The notes beneath the pieces were generated by a model. It saw only the letters and a list, made by a program, of their open reading frames with translations, made no database searches and had not been told where the DNA came from. Both the position numbers and the translations under genes were made by a program. From contig NC_134398.1 in assembly GCF_050003625.1 (NCBI RefSeq), positions 197,477,700 to 197,541,699 of the forward strand: 64,000 nt of DNA, read 5' to 3'. Position 1 is the first letter of the stretch. Each line of letters starts with the position of its first letter. Origin of the DNA: Haematobia irritans. Its lineage: Eukaryota > Arthropoda > Insecta > Diptera > Muscidae. Shown piece after piece: positions 11,578 through 22,845 of the stretch.

Positions 11578-12873
11578 ACAGGTTGGCGGATAAGTCCCCG
11601 GTCTAACAAAGAAAAACACATTTTTTGTCAAAATTCGTTTTTATTATTCACCATAGTTCCCTTCAAAATCGATACAACGATTATAACGACTTTCCAATTT
11701 TTTGATACCATTTTGGTAGTACTCCTTCGGTTTTGCCTCAAAACAGGCCTCAGTTTCGGCGATCACCTCTTCATTGCAGCCAAATTTTTTCCTTGCGAGC
11801 ATCCTTTTGAAGTCTGAGAACAAGAAAAGTCGCTGGGGGCCAGATCTGGAGAATACGGTGGGTGGGGAGGTAATTCGAAGCCCAATTCATGCATTTTTGC
11901 CATCGTTCTCAATGACTTGTGGCACCGTGCATTGTCTTGGTGGAACAACACTTTTTTCTTCTTCATATGGGGCCGTTTTGCCGCGATTTCGACCTTCAAA
12001 CGCTCCAATAACGCCATATAATAGTCACTGTTGATGGTTTTTCCCTTCTCAAGATAATCGATAAAAATTATTCCATGCGCATCCCAAAAAACAGAGGCCA
12101 TTTCTTTGCCAGCGGACTTTTGAGTCTTTCCACGTTTCGGAGACGGTTCACCGGTCGCTGTCCACTCAGCCGACTGTCGATTGGACTCAGGAGTATAGTG
12201 ATGGAGCCATGTTTCATCCATTGTCACATATCGATAGAAAAACTCGGGTGTATTACGAGTTAACAGCTGCAAACACCGCTCAGAATCATCAACACGTTGT
12301 TGTTTTTGGTCAAATGTGAGCTCGCGCGGCACCCATTTTGCACAGAGCTTCCGCATATCCAAATATTGATGAATGATATGACCAACACATTCCTTTGATG
12401 TCTTTAAGGCCTCTGCTATCTCGATCAGCTTCATTTTACGGTCTTTCAAAATCATTTTGTAGATTATTTTTTTGATATTTTCGTCGGTAACCACCTCTTC
12501 TGGGCGTCCACTGCTTTCACCGTCCTCCGTGCTCATTTTACCACGCTTGAATTTTGCATACCAATCAATTATTGTTGATTTCCCTGGGGCAGAGTCCGGA
12601 AACTCATTATCAAGCTAAGTTTTTGCTTCCACCGTATTTTGTCCCTTCAGAAAACAATATTTTATCAAAACATAAAATTCCCTTTTTTTCCATTTTTTTT
12701 CACAATAACAAAAGTTGCGTCACAAAAGACGCTCTATCTCACAAACTAATTGACATACAGACGTCATATTTTGACACGAATCATTTGAAGGTTGGTACTA
12801 TATAAAAATAATATGCATTTAATACTAGCGACGCCATCTATGTGTCAGACCGGGGACGTATCAGCCAACCTGT
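11578..12873 (-). mobile_element. Himar1-like mariner (irritans subfamily)
   Basis: The 1,296-bp element is flanked by TA on both sides (11576-11577 and 12874-12875). Terminal inverted repeats of about 27 bp begin ACAGGTTGGCGGATAAGTCC on the left and are mirrored on the right as GGGGACGTATCAGCCAACCTGT. They match the Himar1 termini as I remember them with few changes. It sits between a family A element and a decayed family C tail. The transposase is on the minus strand and is broken. Confidence 0.95.
11644..12693 (-). pseudogene. Himar1-like mariner transposase, inactivated
   Basis: The ancestral frame runs from ATG at 12693-12691 to TAA at 11646-11644, about 349 codons, the normal mariner length. 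The longest open part (11763-12536, 257 aa, starting MSTEDGE) keeps the mariner signature WVPRELT, the acidic residues D107 (VTMDETW), D201 (FHQDN) and D236 (APSDF), i.e. DD34D spacing, and YSPDLAPSDF. Lesions: an apparent one-base insertion after the initial A run (about 12680), an in-frame TAG at 12617-12615, and a one-base loss in a T run near 11825 that shifts the C-terminus. NARCHKS replaces the usual NAPCHKS. The product would have cut and pasted the element at TA sites; this copy should not encode an active enzyme. Confidence 0.93.
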
Positions 12874-12884
12874 TAGAAAATGGA

Positions 12885-13157
12885 ACAAATGTAGCCCATT
12901 TTCGGGCCTGATTTACCAGCAGGCCTAAATCGAGTTTATGCAAAATTTCAGTACGATTGCTTCATTAGTGAAGGCTCTAACGTAATTACAATACACAGAT
13001 AGATGGCCATAGAGACAGAGGGATACTACTAGGTCGTCTTAGAATCTGGCTTATCAAGCATTTATATAAGTTATGCAGTTAATATTGTGATATGATGCTA
13101 GCGGAATGCCAAAGTTATTATAACCACATCACCATTTTATGTTTATGGGTATAAAAA
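12885..13157 (+). mobile_element. Decayed family C/DINE-like tail
   Basis: Diverged match to the family C tail: GCAAAATTTCAGTACGATTGCTTCATTAGTGAAGG, then GATGGCCATAGAGACAGAGG in place of the usual GTC-rich run, TAGGTCGTCTTAGAATCTGG, and the end ATGTTTATGGGTATAAAAAG. The 153-bp units upstream are absent. Confidence 0.6.
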
Positions 13158-14579
13158 GATTTAAGCCTCTTCAACATATACTAAAGATTATATACAGCGT
13201 ACATAAACTGTATTCATTAATGTCATATTTTATTGATATGATGAATTTCATTAATGTTTTATATTTGCACCCCTAACGAATTGCTCACTTTCAGAATATT
13301 AACACTTAATAAAAAAATGACAATGTATGTCATCTCTTTAAATATAATCTCTGTATATACACAAATTTAAAATCCACTAGAATGGAAACCAATATTAACT
13401 TTAAATATCCTCTCAGCTGTGAAAACCCAAAATATTTAAATAAAAAAAACTCTTGGGTTTTGCTGCAACTTGAACAATACAAATATGCATCAGTGGATCC
13501 TTTAACATAAAAAATAGGAGCAAAAAACTATTCATCCCCCGCAAAAAATGGATAATCCAGAGCACACATCGTTTAACTTCAACTGGATTTCATTTGTTTT
13601 CTTCAACTCAACTCACCTATAAAACTGAACGTTCAATTCAACAGAAGCAAGTGTGGAGTAAATATTTTTAGGTACCAACAAAAACAAAATGGATAGGAAT
13701 AAAAATTGCGAAGAAAGAAAACACAAACTCAAAAAATACATTTTATGCAAATTGCATATTTATTTGTGTTAAATTGTTATTGTTGAAAACATGAGCGTAA
13801 AATGTTTTTTTTTGTTTGATAAGAGGAAAATTTAAATGACGTTGATATGCAAGTATTCTGGTTTATATATTTGCACGGCAACATGCATTATTTTACCTTT
13901 CGAAAATAAGTGATAAAAACTTATAATACTTTAATATGCCACCCCTTCTAACCTACGCCTCTGTTGGAATAAAATATATGCACATGCACTTTCCAACTCC
14001 ATATATTGCCTTTAAGTTGGCCACACATGTTTTTATATCCACTTGAAAAAAGTCATTCTTCGTACTGTTTCCACTAAAGGTGGTGATGATGGGTTTTAAC
14101 ATGGCGCAATTTCAACTCCCCAGAAAACTGTTATCCATATGTGTCAATTGTAGCCTTAAGGAAGACAAAGTGAGTGGCATACGCCATCGGAATTGAAGCA
14201 GATAAGTTGGGATATTTGCAGTTATCCCTCTGCAAAGCGACTTCAATAAATACCCTCACTTATGCACATGAATAGAGAAAATTTTAAAAAATAAATCAGA
14301 AATATACGGCCGAAATTTTGGTCACAATTGTTTTTATCGAATTTAATAAGATTTTAAAAATTCAAAATTATAAAAATGGTAGGTTCGAATTGTTTGTTTC
14401 AAATTGATTGAATTTCCATTTCTCTGGCGTAGTTGATTCTATAGTGTGGCTGATTTCTAAATGGATCGTGTGATAACTGACAGACTTATTAATTTGTGAC
14501 AGTTCTAACCGGCTAGTGTGATAGCTGACAGATTTACTATAGTGACAGTTTATTTCATTGTTTCCAAGCTTACAAAAGC
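13158..14579. other. Unassigned AT-rich region
   Basis: About 1.4 kb with no long frame, RNA gene or repeat recognised. Two direct copies of a TGTGATA(A/G)CTGACAGA segment lie near 14468 and 14518. The minus-strand frame 14368-14583 has no motif. Confidence 0.4.
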
Positions 14580-14829
14580 ACATCAGCAGTGGGTCATCAG
14601 ACTACATGACAAATCGGAAGAGAATCAGGGTCGCGGCGATCCAAGAGACAAAGTTGAAGGCCACCAGTAACTTGCGCCATTGTGATGGACACAATGTACT
14701 ACGTAAGGTTCACACAACCAATAGAGGTGGACGCCTGGCTTACATATTGCGTCGTTCCGTGCAGCATAGACCTCTCTTGCATATTCCAGACACTAGTGAC
14801 CACAGTTGTCACTCGAGATATAAATAATC
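14580..14829 (+). pseudogene. Jockey-like non-LTR endonuclease fragment, N-terminal part
   Basis: Reads RIRVAAIQETKL, a GGRLAYILRRSVQHRPL segment and PDTSDH, the order expected in the N-terminal half of the apurinic-type endonuclease of Jockey-clade retroelements (the QETKL glutamate is a metal-binding position in the family). The element's start is missing, the frame has decayed, and similarity stops at about 14829 where array-bearing DNA begins. The rest of the domain appears at 17318-18030. Family assignment is from remembered motifs. Confidence 0.75.
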
Positions 14830-14849
14830 TTCGAGCGAGTAGCTTAGTC

Positions 14850-15950
14850 AACAGAGTAAATTATTTTTATAGACAATTTTGTATAAATTTTATATCTATA
14901 GAAAATTTTGTCAAAGTATTAGTTCTACAGAAAATTTTGTCAAAATTTTATTTCTATAGCAAATTTTGTTAAAATTTTATTTCTATAGAAAATTTTGTGA
15001 AAATTTTATTTCCATAGAAATTTTTTTAAAATTTCATTTTTATATACAATTTTGTTAAAACTTTATTGCTATAAAAATTTTTCCCAAATTTTATTTCAAA
15101 TTTTGTTAAAATTTTATTTCTATAGAAAATTTTGTCAAAATTTTATTTCCATAGAAAATTTTTTATATATGTCATTTCTATAGAAAACTTTGTTAAAATT
15201 TTATATCTATAGAAAATTTTGTCAGAATTTTATTTCTATAGAAAATTTTGTCAAATTTTATTTCTATATAAAATTTTCTTAAAATTTAATTTTTATAGAA
15301 AATTTTGTCAAAATTTAATTTCTATAGAAAATTTTGTCAAAATTTTATTTCTATAGAATCTCAAAATTTTATTTCTATATTTTTGTATTCAAAATATTAT
15401 TGTCGAAGTTCCTCTTAAATGGAGACGAATATTCTTGAAAATCTTGTCAAAATTGTATTTTCATAGACAATTTTTTTAAATTGCATTTCTATATAAAATT
15501 TTGTTAAAATTTTAATGCTATAGAATATTTTCCCAAATTTTATTTCAAATTTTGTTAAAATTTTATTTCTATAGAAAATTTTGTCAAAATTGTATTTCCA
15601 TAGAAAATTTTTTGTTAATTTCATTTCTATAGAAAATTTTGTTAAAATTGCATTTCTATAGAAAATTTTGTCAAAATTGTATTTCCATAGAAAATTTTTT
15701 ATAAATTTCATTTTTACATTAAATTTTGTTAACATTTTAATGCTATAGAAAATATTCCCAAATTTTATTTCTATAGAAAGTTTTGTCAAAATTTTATTTC
15801 CATAGAAAATTTTTTTATAAATGTCATTTCTATAGAAAATTTTGTTAACATTTTATTGCTATTGAAAATTTTGTGAAAAACTAATTTCTATAGAAAATTT
15901 TGTTAAAATTTTCTTTCTATAGAAAATTTTTTTAAGATTTTATTCCTTGT
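14850..15950 (-). repeat. 29-bp minisatellite array, ~1.1 kb
   Basis: About 36 reversed units. It is interrupted at 15400-15440 by a border segment (AAGTTCCTCTTAAATGGAGACG) that recurs near 17210, so two array-element copies are probably joined here. The frame at 15415-15789 is periodic by-product. Confidence 0.93.
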
Positions 15951-16317
15951 TGTTGTTTTTTGATTTCAGCTTAAAACCATGCATTGACTAAACTACAAGT
16001 GTAGCTTAACCCACAGAGGAAAAGAATTTTTGTCAAATTTATTTGGGCAAAGCCCTATAGACTGCAAGATGGTTGGATGGACGCACGTTTCGGAATTACC
16101 ACATTCCTCATCAGCATCTCTGCAGTTAATTAAACCCAACAATAAACCACATTTGAACCCTCCGAAAAAAAGGCGTTACATTGATAGCCGGCTTATGCCG
16201 AAATAAATTCGTACAAACATCTCTCTTTTCCTTTGCCACCATCAAATCATCGATTTGAGTGAAGTTGGCTGGGTTTTATTTTGAGCGTGCTTCCTCTTCT
16301 TTCTTTCATTCGTTTTG
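15951..16317 (+). mobile_element. Foldback element D2, left arm and spacer
   Basis: Matches the left arm and centre of D1: TTTGATTTCAGCTTAAAACC, AACTACAAGTGTAGCTTAAC, CACGTTTCGGAATTACCACA, then GATAGCCGGCTTATGCCG and a CCACCATCAAATCATCGATTTG segment also found at 31.7 kb. No right arm follows; a second copy begins directly after it. Confidence 0.8.
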
Positions 16318-16690
16318 TTTTGTTATTGTTGGTTTTTGTTCTTTAATCGTTGTTGTTGTTTTTTTGATTTCAGCTTAAAACCATACATTGACTAAACTAC
16401 AAGTGTAGCTTAACCAACAGAGGAAAAGAATTTATGTCAAATTTATTTGGGCAAAGCCCTATAGACTGCAAGATGGTTTTGCTGCAAGTAGAGGATGCTG
16501 ATGAGGAATGTGGTAATTCCGAAACGTGCGTCCATATAAGTTTGACAAATAAGTTTGACAAACATTTTTTTTCCTCTGTTGGTTAAGCTACACTTGTAGT
16601 TTAGTCAATGCATGGTTTTAAGCTGAAATAAAAAAAAAAACAACAATGCTTAAAGAACAAAACCAACAATAACAAAACAAAACGAATGGA
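16318..16690. mobile_element. Foldback element D3, near-complete palindrome
   Basis: The left arm starts with GTTTTGTTTTGTTATTGTTGG at about 16312 and the right arm ends with AACAATAACAAAACAAAAC at about 16682. The arms share AACTACAAGTGTAGC and CAAGATGG/GCAAGTAGAGG-type markers and the spacer is very short. It interrupts a 29-bp array, like D1 and D4. Confidence 0.8.
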
Positions 16691-17180
16691 AGATTTTATT
16701 CCTATAGAAATTCTTCTCAAATTTTTATTTCTATAGAAAATTTTCACAAACTTTTATTGCTATAGAATAGTTTCTCAAAATTTTGTTTCTATAGAAAAAT
16801 TTCTTGAAATTTTATTTCTATAGAAAATGTTCTTCAAATTGTATTTCTATACAAAATATTCTCAAAATTTTATATCTATATAAAATATTCTCAAAATTTT
16901 ATTTCTATAGAAAATGTTCTCAAAATTTTATTTCTATACAAAATTTTATCAAAATTTTATTTCTATATAAAATAATATTTTTAATTTTTATAGAAAATTT
17001 TGTCAAAATTTATTTTCTATAGAAAATTTTCTCAAAATTTTATTTCTATAAAAGATTTTGTCAAAATTGTATTTTTATAGAAAATTTTGTCAAAATTTTA
17101 TTTCTATAAAAAATTTTGTCAAAATTTTATTTCTGTAGAAAATTTTCTAAACGTTTTATTTCTGCAGAACATTTTGTAAA
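16691..17180 (-). repeat. 29-bp minisatellite array
   Basis: About 17 reversed units, many with CTCAAAATTTT in place of GTCAAAATTTT, so a distinct sub-variant. It ends in the border segment at 17190-17310 (GAAGTACCTCTTAATTGGAG, then repeated CTACCAA motifs). Confidence 0.92.
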
Positions 17181-17317
17181 TTCTGTCGAAGATTTTCGAA
17201 GTACCTCTTAATTGGAGACGAATATTCTTGAAAATCTACCAATGCATCAAGAACACTACCAATCTACCAAATAGTAAAAGATCTACAATTTTTGGTTGAA
17301 TTCTATGGCAACCGTGC

Positions 17318-18030
17318 TAGTGACCCGTGTGTATTGACTGCTACAAGTCTGTGGATGCCGAAATAGAGATATCCCGCCTTTTGGTAGTTGTGCTTCAGCT
17401 TATAGTCCACACACTGAGTGGGTTCATTGTGGGCATAACCGATTGGTGCTAGGATACTTTGGCCGACATTCTCTCATGGTTAACCCTCTAATGCCCCAAT
17501 TTTTTTTGCCAGCTGATTAAATATTCAATGTTAACGACACAAAAACAAGAAAACGAAACAAGAAAATTTTATGCGGTAAACTTCAGTATATGCTGCAAAG
17601 CCTCTTGAACAGATTTTACTAAGTTTTCTTCTTATTTTACCCATTTTTGTTGTCTTAAGGGTGTTTTACTAAAAGCTTTCTGATTTTACGAAGCCCGCCT
17701 AAAGGCGGGATTGGGCATTAGAGGGTTAAGGAAAAGAGAGGCATAACATTGACAGATTAAATTTTGAACGTAGGGCCTCCACGAGAATTACGGCTGATTG
17801 CAGCAGTTCGACCGATATATAATTTTTTGGCGTCACCTGATCTGATAAATGAAATGTCCACGCAGACCTTCATTTTACTGGAATCAGACCACCTCCCCCC
17901 AATTCAGATCATTGATTTCATAAACTCTGAACACCGGACGTTCATTAACCAAAAAAAGCCAATTGGGAGGGCTTCAGAGAATACAAAAAATGCCGGTTCT
18001 GTGAACTCTCGTTCCACTCTCATGTTCATG
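17318..18030 (+). pseudogene. Jockey-like endonuclease fragment, C-terminal part
   Basis: Shows KSVDAEIEIS, then GHNRLVLG followed by a decayed DFNAH-like stretch (17415-17475), and after a MITE insertion the SPDLINEMS and ESDHLP motifs (about 17840-17895) followed by SEHRTFINQKK. SDHLP is the terminal catalytic block of this endonuclease family. Stops and shifts interrupt it. With 14580-14829 it likely formed one copy that was split. Confidence 0.75.
17484..17725. mobile_element. piggyBac-like MITE in TTAA site
   Basis: A 242-bp insert flanked by TTAA at 17480-17483 and 17726-17729. The inverted termini CCCTCTAATGCCC and GGGCATTAGAGGG are perfect over 13 bp. TTAA duplication and CCC ends are characteristic of piggyBac-type elements. 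It encodes nothing, and removing one TTAA plus the insert reconnects the endonuclease segments. Confidence 0.88.
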
Positions 18031-18780
18031 TAGCACAGAGTGTATTCTGGGACAGAGAAGCAATGCGGGATTTTGCATTGCTTCTCTATATCAGTGTAGC
18101 TCATTTTATTATCTTAGTATTTGTTCTCTTTGTTTTTCGACAAAAAAAAGGGAACGTAGTATAACTACCATAATACCTGTTCGCATCCACATTACAAACA
18201 GTGTAAATTTGCTGCAAATATCTGCTATATAGGCCAGTAAAAACGTGTTGCAAGCAACTTTAATGTCTGACCGAGTGAACGATATCACTCTGATTGATAT
18301 GCATGTTCACATACACACTCATATATACACACACGTACGCATACTTTTACTATGCCATTCAATGCCGTAAAAGCTACTATCGTCCTTCAATACAATGCGC
18401 TTGGTATACAGGAAATGAATATTTCCCTTCCTGCCTTTACTCTTTTACTCCATTGCAATGGAAAATAAGCTTGGAAAAAGAAAAACTTTCCCATTTTTTG
18501 TTGCTGAAAAAGTTGAAGATTACGTTTAATGGCGGTAATAAAAACCGAAATAAATACCGGAAATCAGTATTAATGAAAGGTTATAAGGTCAATTTCGGTT
18601 GTAGTGTATATATTGATATTTAATGTGTTCAAATCAAAGTAATTAGTTACTGGAATGGTTTGCTGCTGACGATATTGATTTTTTCGTTTGGGGAAATTTA
18701 CATAGGATGTTTTTGTTCTTCTATAAATTGAGTTTTTGTTACCTCTAATTAAGGTAGACGTATAATATGCTGGTGATTTG
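18031..18780. other. Unassigned region
   Basis: Holds an inverted pair AATGCGGGATTTTGCATT and a short CA/TA-rich microsatellite near 18310-18350. The open frame 18294-18623 (109 codons) has no motif I recognise, and base composition resembles the surroundings. Confidence 0.35.
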
Positions 18781-18829
18781 ATGCACGCTAACTTTTAAAA
18801 ACTAACAATGAATGAGCCTGTTCCTAATT

Positions 18830-20102
18830 TGGGTCAGAATAGAACCCTATTGATTTAGGAAGAAATCGGTTCAGATTTAGATATAGCTCCCATATATATC
18901 TTTCGCCCGATATGCACTAATATGGACCCAGCAGCCAGAAATTTATACCGATTTGCTTGAAATTTTGTGCAAACATAACACTTAGTCGTATAGTCAAGTG
19001 TGCAATTTTGATTGAAATCGGTTCAAATTTAGATATAGCTCCCATATATATCTTTCGCCCGATATGGACTTATATGGCCCCAGAAGCCAGATTTTTGCCC
19101 GAATTTGGTTGAAATTTTGCACTAGGAGTAAAATTAGTAGTATAGTCAAGTGTGCAAAATTTGATTGAAATCGGTTCAGACTTACATATAGCTCCCATAT
19201 ATATCTTTCGCCCGATATGGACTAATATGGACCTAAAATCCAGAGTTTTGACCCAATTTGGTTGAAATGTTGCACAGGGAGTAGATTTGGCATTGAAGCT
19301 ATGCGTGCCAAATTTGGTTGAAATCGATTGAGATTTAGATATAGCTCCCATATATATCTTTCGCCCCATATGCACTTATATGGACCCAGAAGCCAGAGTT
19401 TTATCCCGATTAGCTTGAAATTTTGCACAAGGAGTACAATAGGTAGTGTAGTCATGCGTGCCAAATTTGATTGAAATCGGTTCAGATTTAGATATAGCTT
19501 TCATATATATTTTTCGCCCGATATGGACTTATATGGCCCCAGAAGCCAGAGTTTGGGCCCAATTTGGTTGACATTTTGCACTAGGAGTACAATTAGTAAT
19601 ATAGTCATGTGTACCAAATTTCATTGAAATCGGTTTAGATTTAGATATAGCTCCCATATATATGTTTTTCTGATTTCGACAAAAATGGTAAAAATACCAA
19701 CATTTTCCTTGTTAAATCGCCACTGCTTAGTCGAAAAATTGTAAAAATGACTCTAATTTTCCTAAACTTCTAATACATATATATCGAGCGATAAATCATA
19801 AATAAACTTTTGCGAAGTTTCCTTAAAATTGCTTCAGATTTAAATGTTTCCCATATTTTTTACTATAATTGTGTTCCACCCTAGTGCATTAGCCAACTTA
19901 AATTTTAAGTCGATAGATTTTGTAAAAGTCTAAATTCTGTCCAAATCGATTGATATTTAAATTTTTGTATTTGGGACAAACCTTTATATATAGCACCCAA
20001 CACATTTGACGGATGTGATATGGTATCGAAAATTTAGATCTACAAAGTGGTGCAGGGTATAATATAGTCGGCCCCGCCCGACTTTAGACTTTCCTTACTT
20101 GT
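18830..20102 (-). mobile_element. Family B element with five to six ~153-bp units
   Basis: Tandem units marked by GATATAGCTCCCATATATAT at about 18875, 19030, 19185, 19337 and 19640, with a variant near 19490; spacing is 152-155 bp. The right end is the reversed family B terminus (GGGTATAATATAGTCGGCCC, CGACTTTAGACTTTCCTTAC) at 20045-20102. The frames at 19070-19375 and 19222-19464 are repeat read-through. Confidence 0.88.
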
Positions 20103-20322
20103 TTTTTACTTACATTGTGTTCCACCCTAGTGATTTAGCCGACTTAAATTTTGAGTCTATAGATTTTGTTGAAGTCTATCAATTTCTGTCCAGATCGAGT
20201 GATATTTAAATGTATGTATTTGGGACAAACCTTTTTATATAGCCCCAACACATTTGACGGATGTGATATGGTATAATATAGTCGGCCCCGCCCGACTTTA
20301 GACTTTCCTTACTTGTTTCCTG
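20103..20322 (-). repeat. Duplicated terminus of the family B element
   Basis: Repeats the preceding ~240 bp (TTGTGTTCCACCCTAGTG, GGGACAAACCTTT, ACACATTTGACGGATGTGAT, terminal TCGGCCCCGCCCGACTTTAG) with an internal deletion. A tandem duplication of one end, or an end-to-end insertion. Confidence 0.8.
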
Positions 20323-20434
20323 TTATCTAATTATTACAGTTTGATAAACATGTAAAAAAACTCGGACCAGGGGTTGAACCTGGATTTGTTGACACCATAA
20401 CCCTTTAATATTACGCAAATATTTTCTTCGTTCC

Positions 20435-21010
20435 AAATTGGGTGTGCTAATGCTCTTGGAGGACCAAACTTCATCCGATCCAATTTAAATTTGGAGCGTA
20501 TGGTCAATATATGGTGTCTCACATAATTCTATATAACCCACATATAAACCAATCCACAGATTTTGCTTCCTGCTTCCTCGAGGTGCAAATATCATCCGAT
20601 CCGGTTGAAATTTGATGCGTCGTGTTAATATGTGGCATTTAAAAACCATAGAAAAATTGGTCCAAATCGGTCCATAATTTTATATAGGCCAGATTTGATA
20701 TCTGGTGCTTCCTGCAAATGCAACTTTCATCCGATCCGATTGAAATTTTGTACGTCCGGTCCATAATTATATACAGGCCAATATTGATGCATAATTATAA
20801 GTAGTTCCCATATAAGCCGATCCCCAACTAGGACGTGCGAATCCTCTAGGAGGGGCATATCTCATATGATCCGATTAAAAAAAACCCAAAATGCAAATAA
20901 TTATATATAGCATATAATTATATATAGCAAATAATTATATATAGCCCGCATATAAATCGATCTCCAGATTTAGATTCCTGCGCTTCCTCTGACCGGCTTG
21001 AATTCTGTAA
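20435..21010 (-). mobile_element. Degenerate family A units
   Basis: About four diverged, reversed 153-bp units (CATCCGATCC with GGTTGAAATTTG, TATAAACCAATCCACAGATT). Neither terminus was found. The units are more diverged than those at 50-52 kb, implying an older copy. Confidence 0.7.
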
Positions 21011-21570
21011 TGTATATTTGGGACATAACATTTTTGTAAATATAATATGTTTTAATGCAAACATATATTAATTTAGAAATAGGCTATAAATATATATTAG
21101 AAAGAGAGACGTAGAGGGTAAGTTGCAAGTAAAAGAATGGAAGAAGTAAGAAGAAAATGTCATTAACAATTTTTTCCACCAGTGTATGCCTAAGGTGAAA
21201 CATAAGATGTTTGTACAATACAAACATTATTTTGATTGGACTAATTCTGAAAATATATATGCTTGAAGCAAAATGTGTGTTGGGTTAGATCCCTACGGGA
21301 AATGGATCAACCACAGGTCCGGTACAGGACTAGTCCCTGGTGTGTATGGACCAGTTCAAGTTCTTTAACATGGGTTTGTCATTGACGGGGTAAATTTACA
21401 CTTTAGGACACGTCTTGGACTCATTCCAAAAGACACGCACTGGGACAATTTAGCAGGAGCACCCCATAGACAGGTCCTCAGGAACCAGTTTTGGACTAAC
21501 TCTTAGAAATCTGTTTCATTTTGGGCATCCGGATCGCAAAATAAAAAACTTTTGAAGTATGTCGAACAAT
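21011..21570. other. Unassigned region before the pentamer array
   Basis: No coding motif. A relatively GC-rich stretch at 21290-21535 (GTCCCTGGTGTGTATGGACC, CAAAAGACACGCACTGGGAC) looks like a dispersed repeat because of recurring GGGACA/GGTCC motifs, but there is no second copy here to confirm it. Confidence 0.35.
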
Positions 21571-22845
21571 AGGTTAGGTTAGATTAGATTAGATTAGATT
21601 AGATTAGATTAGATTAGATTAGATTAGATTAGATTAGATTAGATTAGATTAGATTAGATTAGATTAGATTAGATTAGATTAGATTAGATTAGATTAGATT
21701 AGATTAGATTAGATTAGATTAGATTAGATTAGATTAGATTAGATTAGATTAGATTAGATTAGATTAGATTAGATTAGATTAGATTAGATTAGATTAGATT
21801 AGATTAGATTAGATTAGATTAGATTAGATTAGATTAGATTAGATTAGATTAGATTAGATTAGATTAGATTAGATTAGATTAGATTAGATTAGATTAGATT
21901 AGATTAGATTAGATTAGATTAGATTAGATTAGATTAGATTAGATTAGATTAGATTAGATTAGATTAGATTAGATTAGATTAGATTAGATTAGATTAGATT
22001 AGATTAGATTAGATTAGATTAGATTAGATTAGATTAGATTAGATTAGATTAGATTAGATTAGATTAGATTAGATTAGATTAGATTAGATTAGATTAGATT
22101 AGATTAGATTAGATTAGATTAGATTAGATTAGATTAGATTAGATTAGATTAGATTAGATTAGATTAGATTAGATTAGATTAGATTAGATTAGATTAGATT
22201 AGATTAGATTAGATTAGATTAGATTAGATTAGATTAGATTAGATTAGATTAGATTAGATTAGATTAGATTAGATTAGATTAGATTAGATTAGATTAGATT
22301 AGATTAGATTAGATTAGATTAGATTAGATTAGATTAGATTAGATTAGATTAGATTAGATTAGATTAGATTAGATTAGATTAGATTAGATTAGATTAGATT
22401 AGATTAGATTAGATTAGATTAGATTAGATTAGATTAGATTAGATTAGATTAGATTAGATTAGATTAGATTAGATTAGATTAGATTAGATTAGATTAGATT
22501 AGATTAGATTAGATTAGATTAGATTAGATTAGATTAGATTAGATTAGATTAGATTAGATTAGATTAGATTAGATTAGATTAGATTAGATTAGATTAGATT
22601 AGATTAGATTAGATTAGATTAGATTAGATTAGATTAGATTAGATTAGATTAGATTAGATTAGATTAGATTAGATTAGATTAGATTAGATTAGATTAGATT
22701 AGATTAGATTAGATTAGATTAGATTAGATTAGATTAGATTAGATTAGGTTAGGTTAGGTTAGATTAGATTAGATTAGATTAGATTAGATTAGATTAGATT
22801 AGATTAGATTAGATTAGATTAGATTAGATTAGGTTAGGTTAGGTT
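21571..22845 (-). repeat. (AGATT/AATCT)n array of 255 units, expanded SINE tail
   Basis: 1,275 bp of pentanucleotide repeat. Nearly all units are AGATT; eight are AGGTT (two at the left end, three near 22746-22760, three at 22831-22845). A run of about 233 identical units spans 21581-22745. On the minus strand it follows directly from a SINE body whose normal tail is (CCTAA)n, so it is the tail of that SINE expanded after a C-to-T change in the unit. Confidence 0.95.

Noticed and set aside
18294..18623. 109-codon frame
   Set aside because: No recognisable domain, low-complexity start in a CA/TA-rich tract, and no supporting context.
21571..22845. Internal telomere tract
   Set aside because: The array joins a SINE 3' end and its unit is mostly TTAGA; SINE-tail expansion explains it better.
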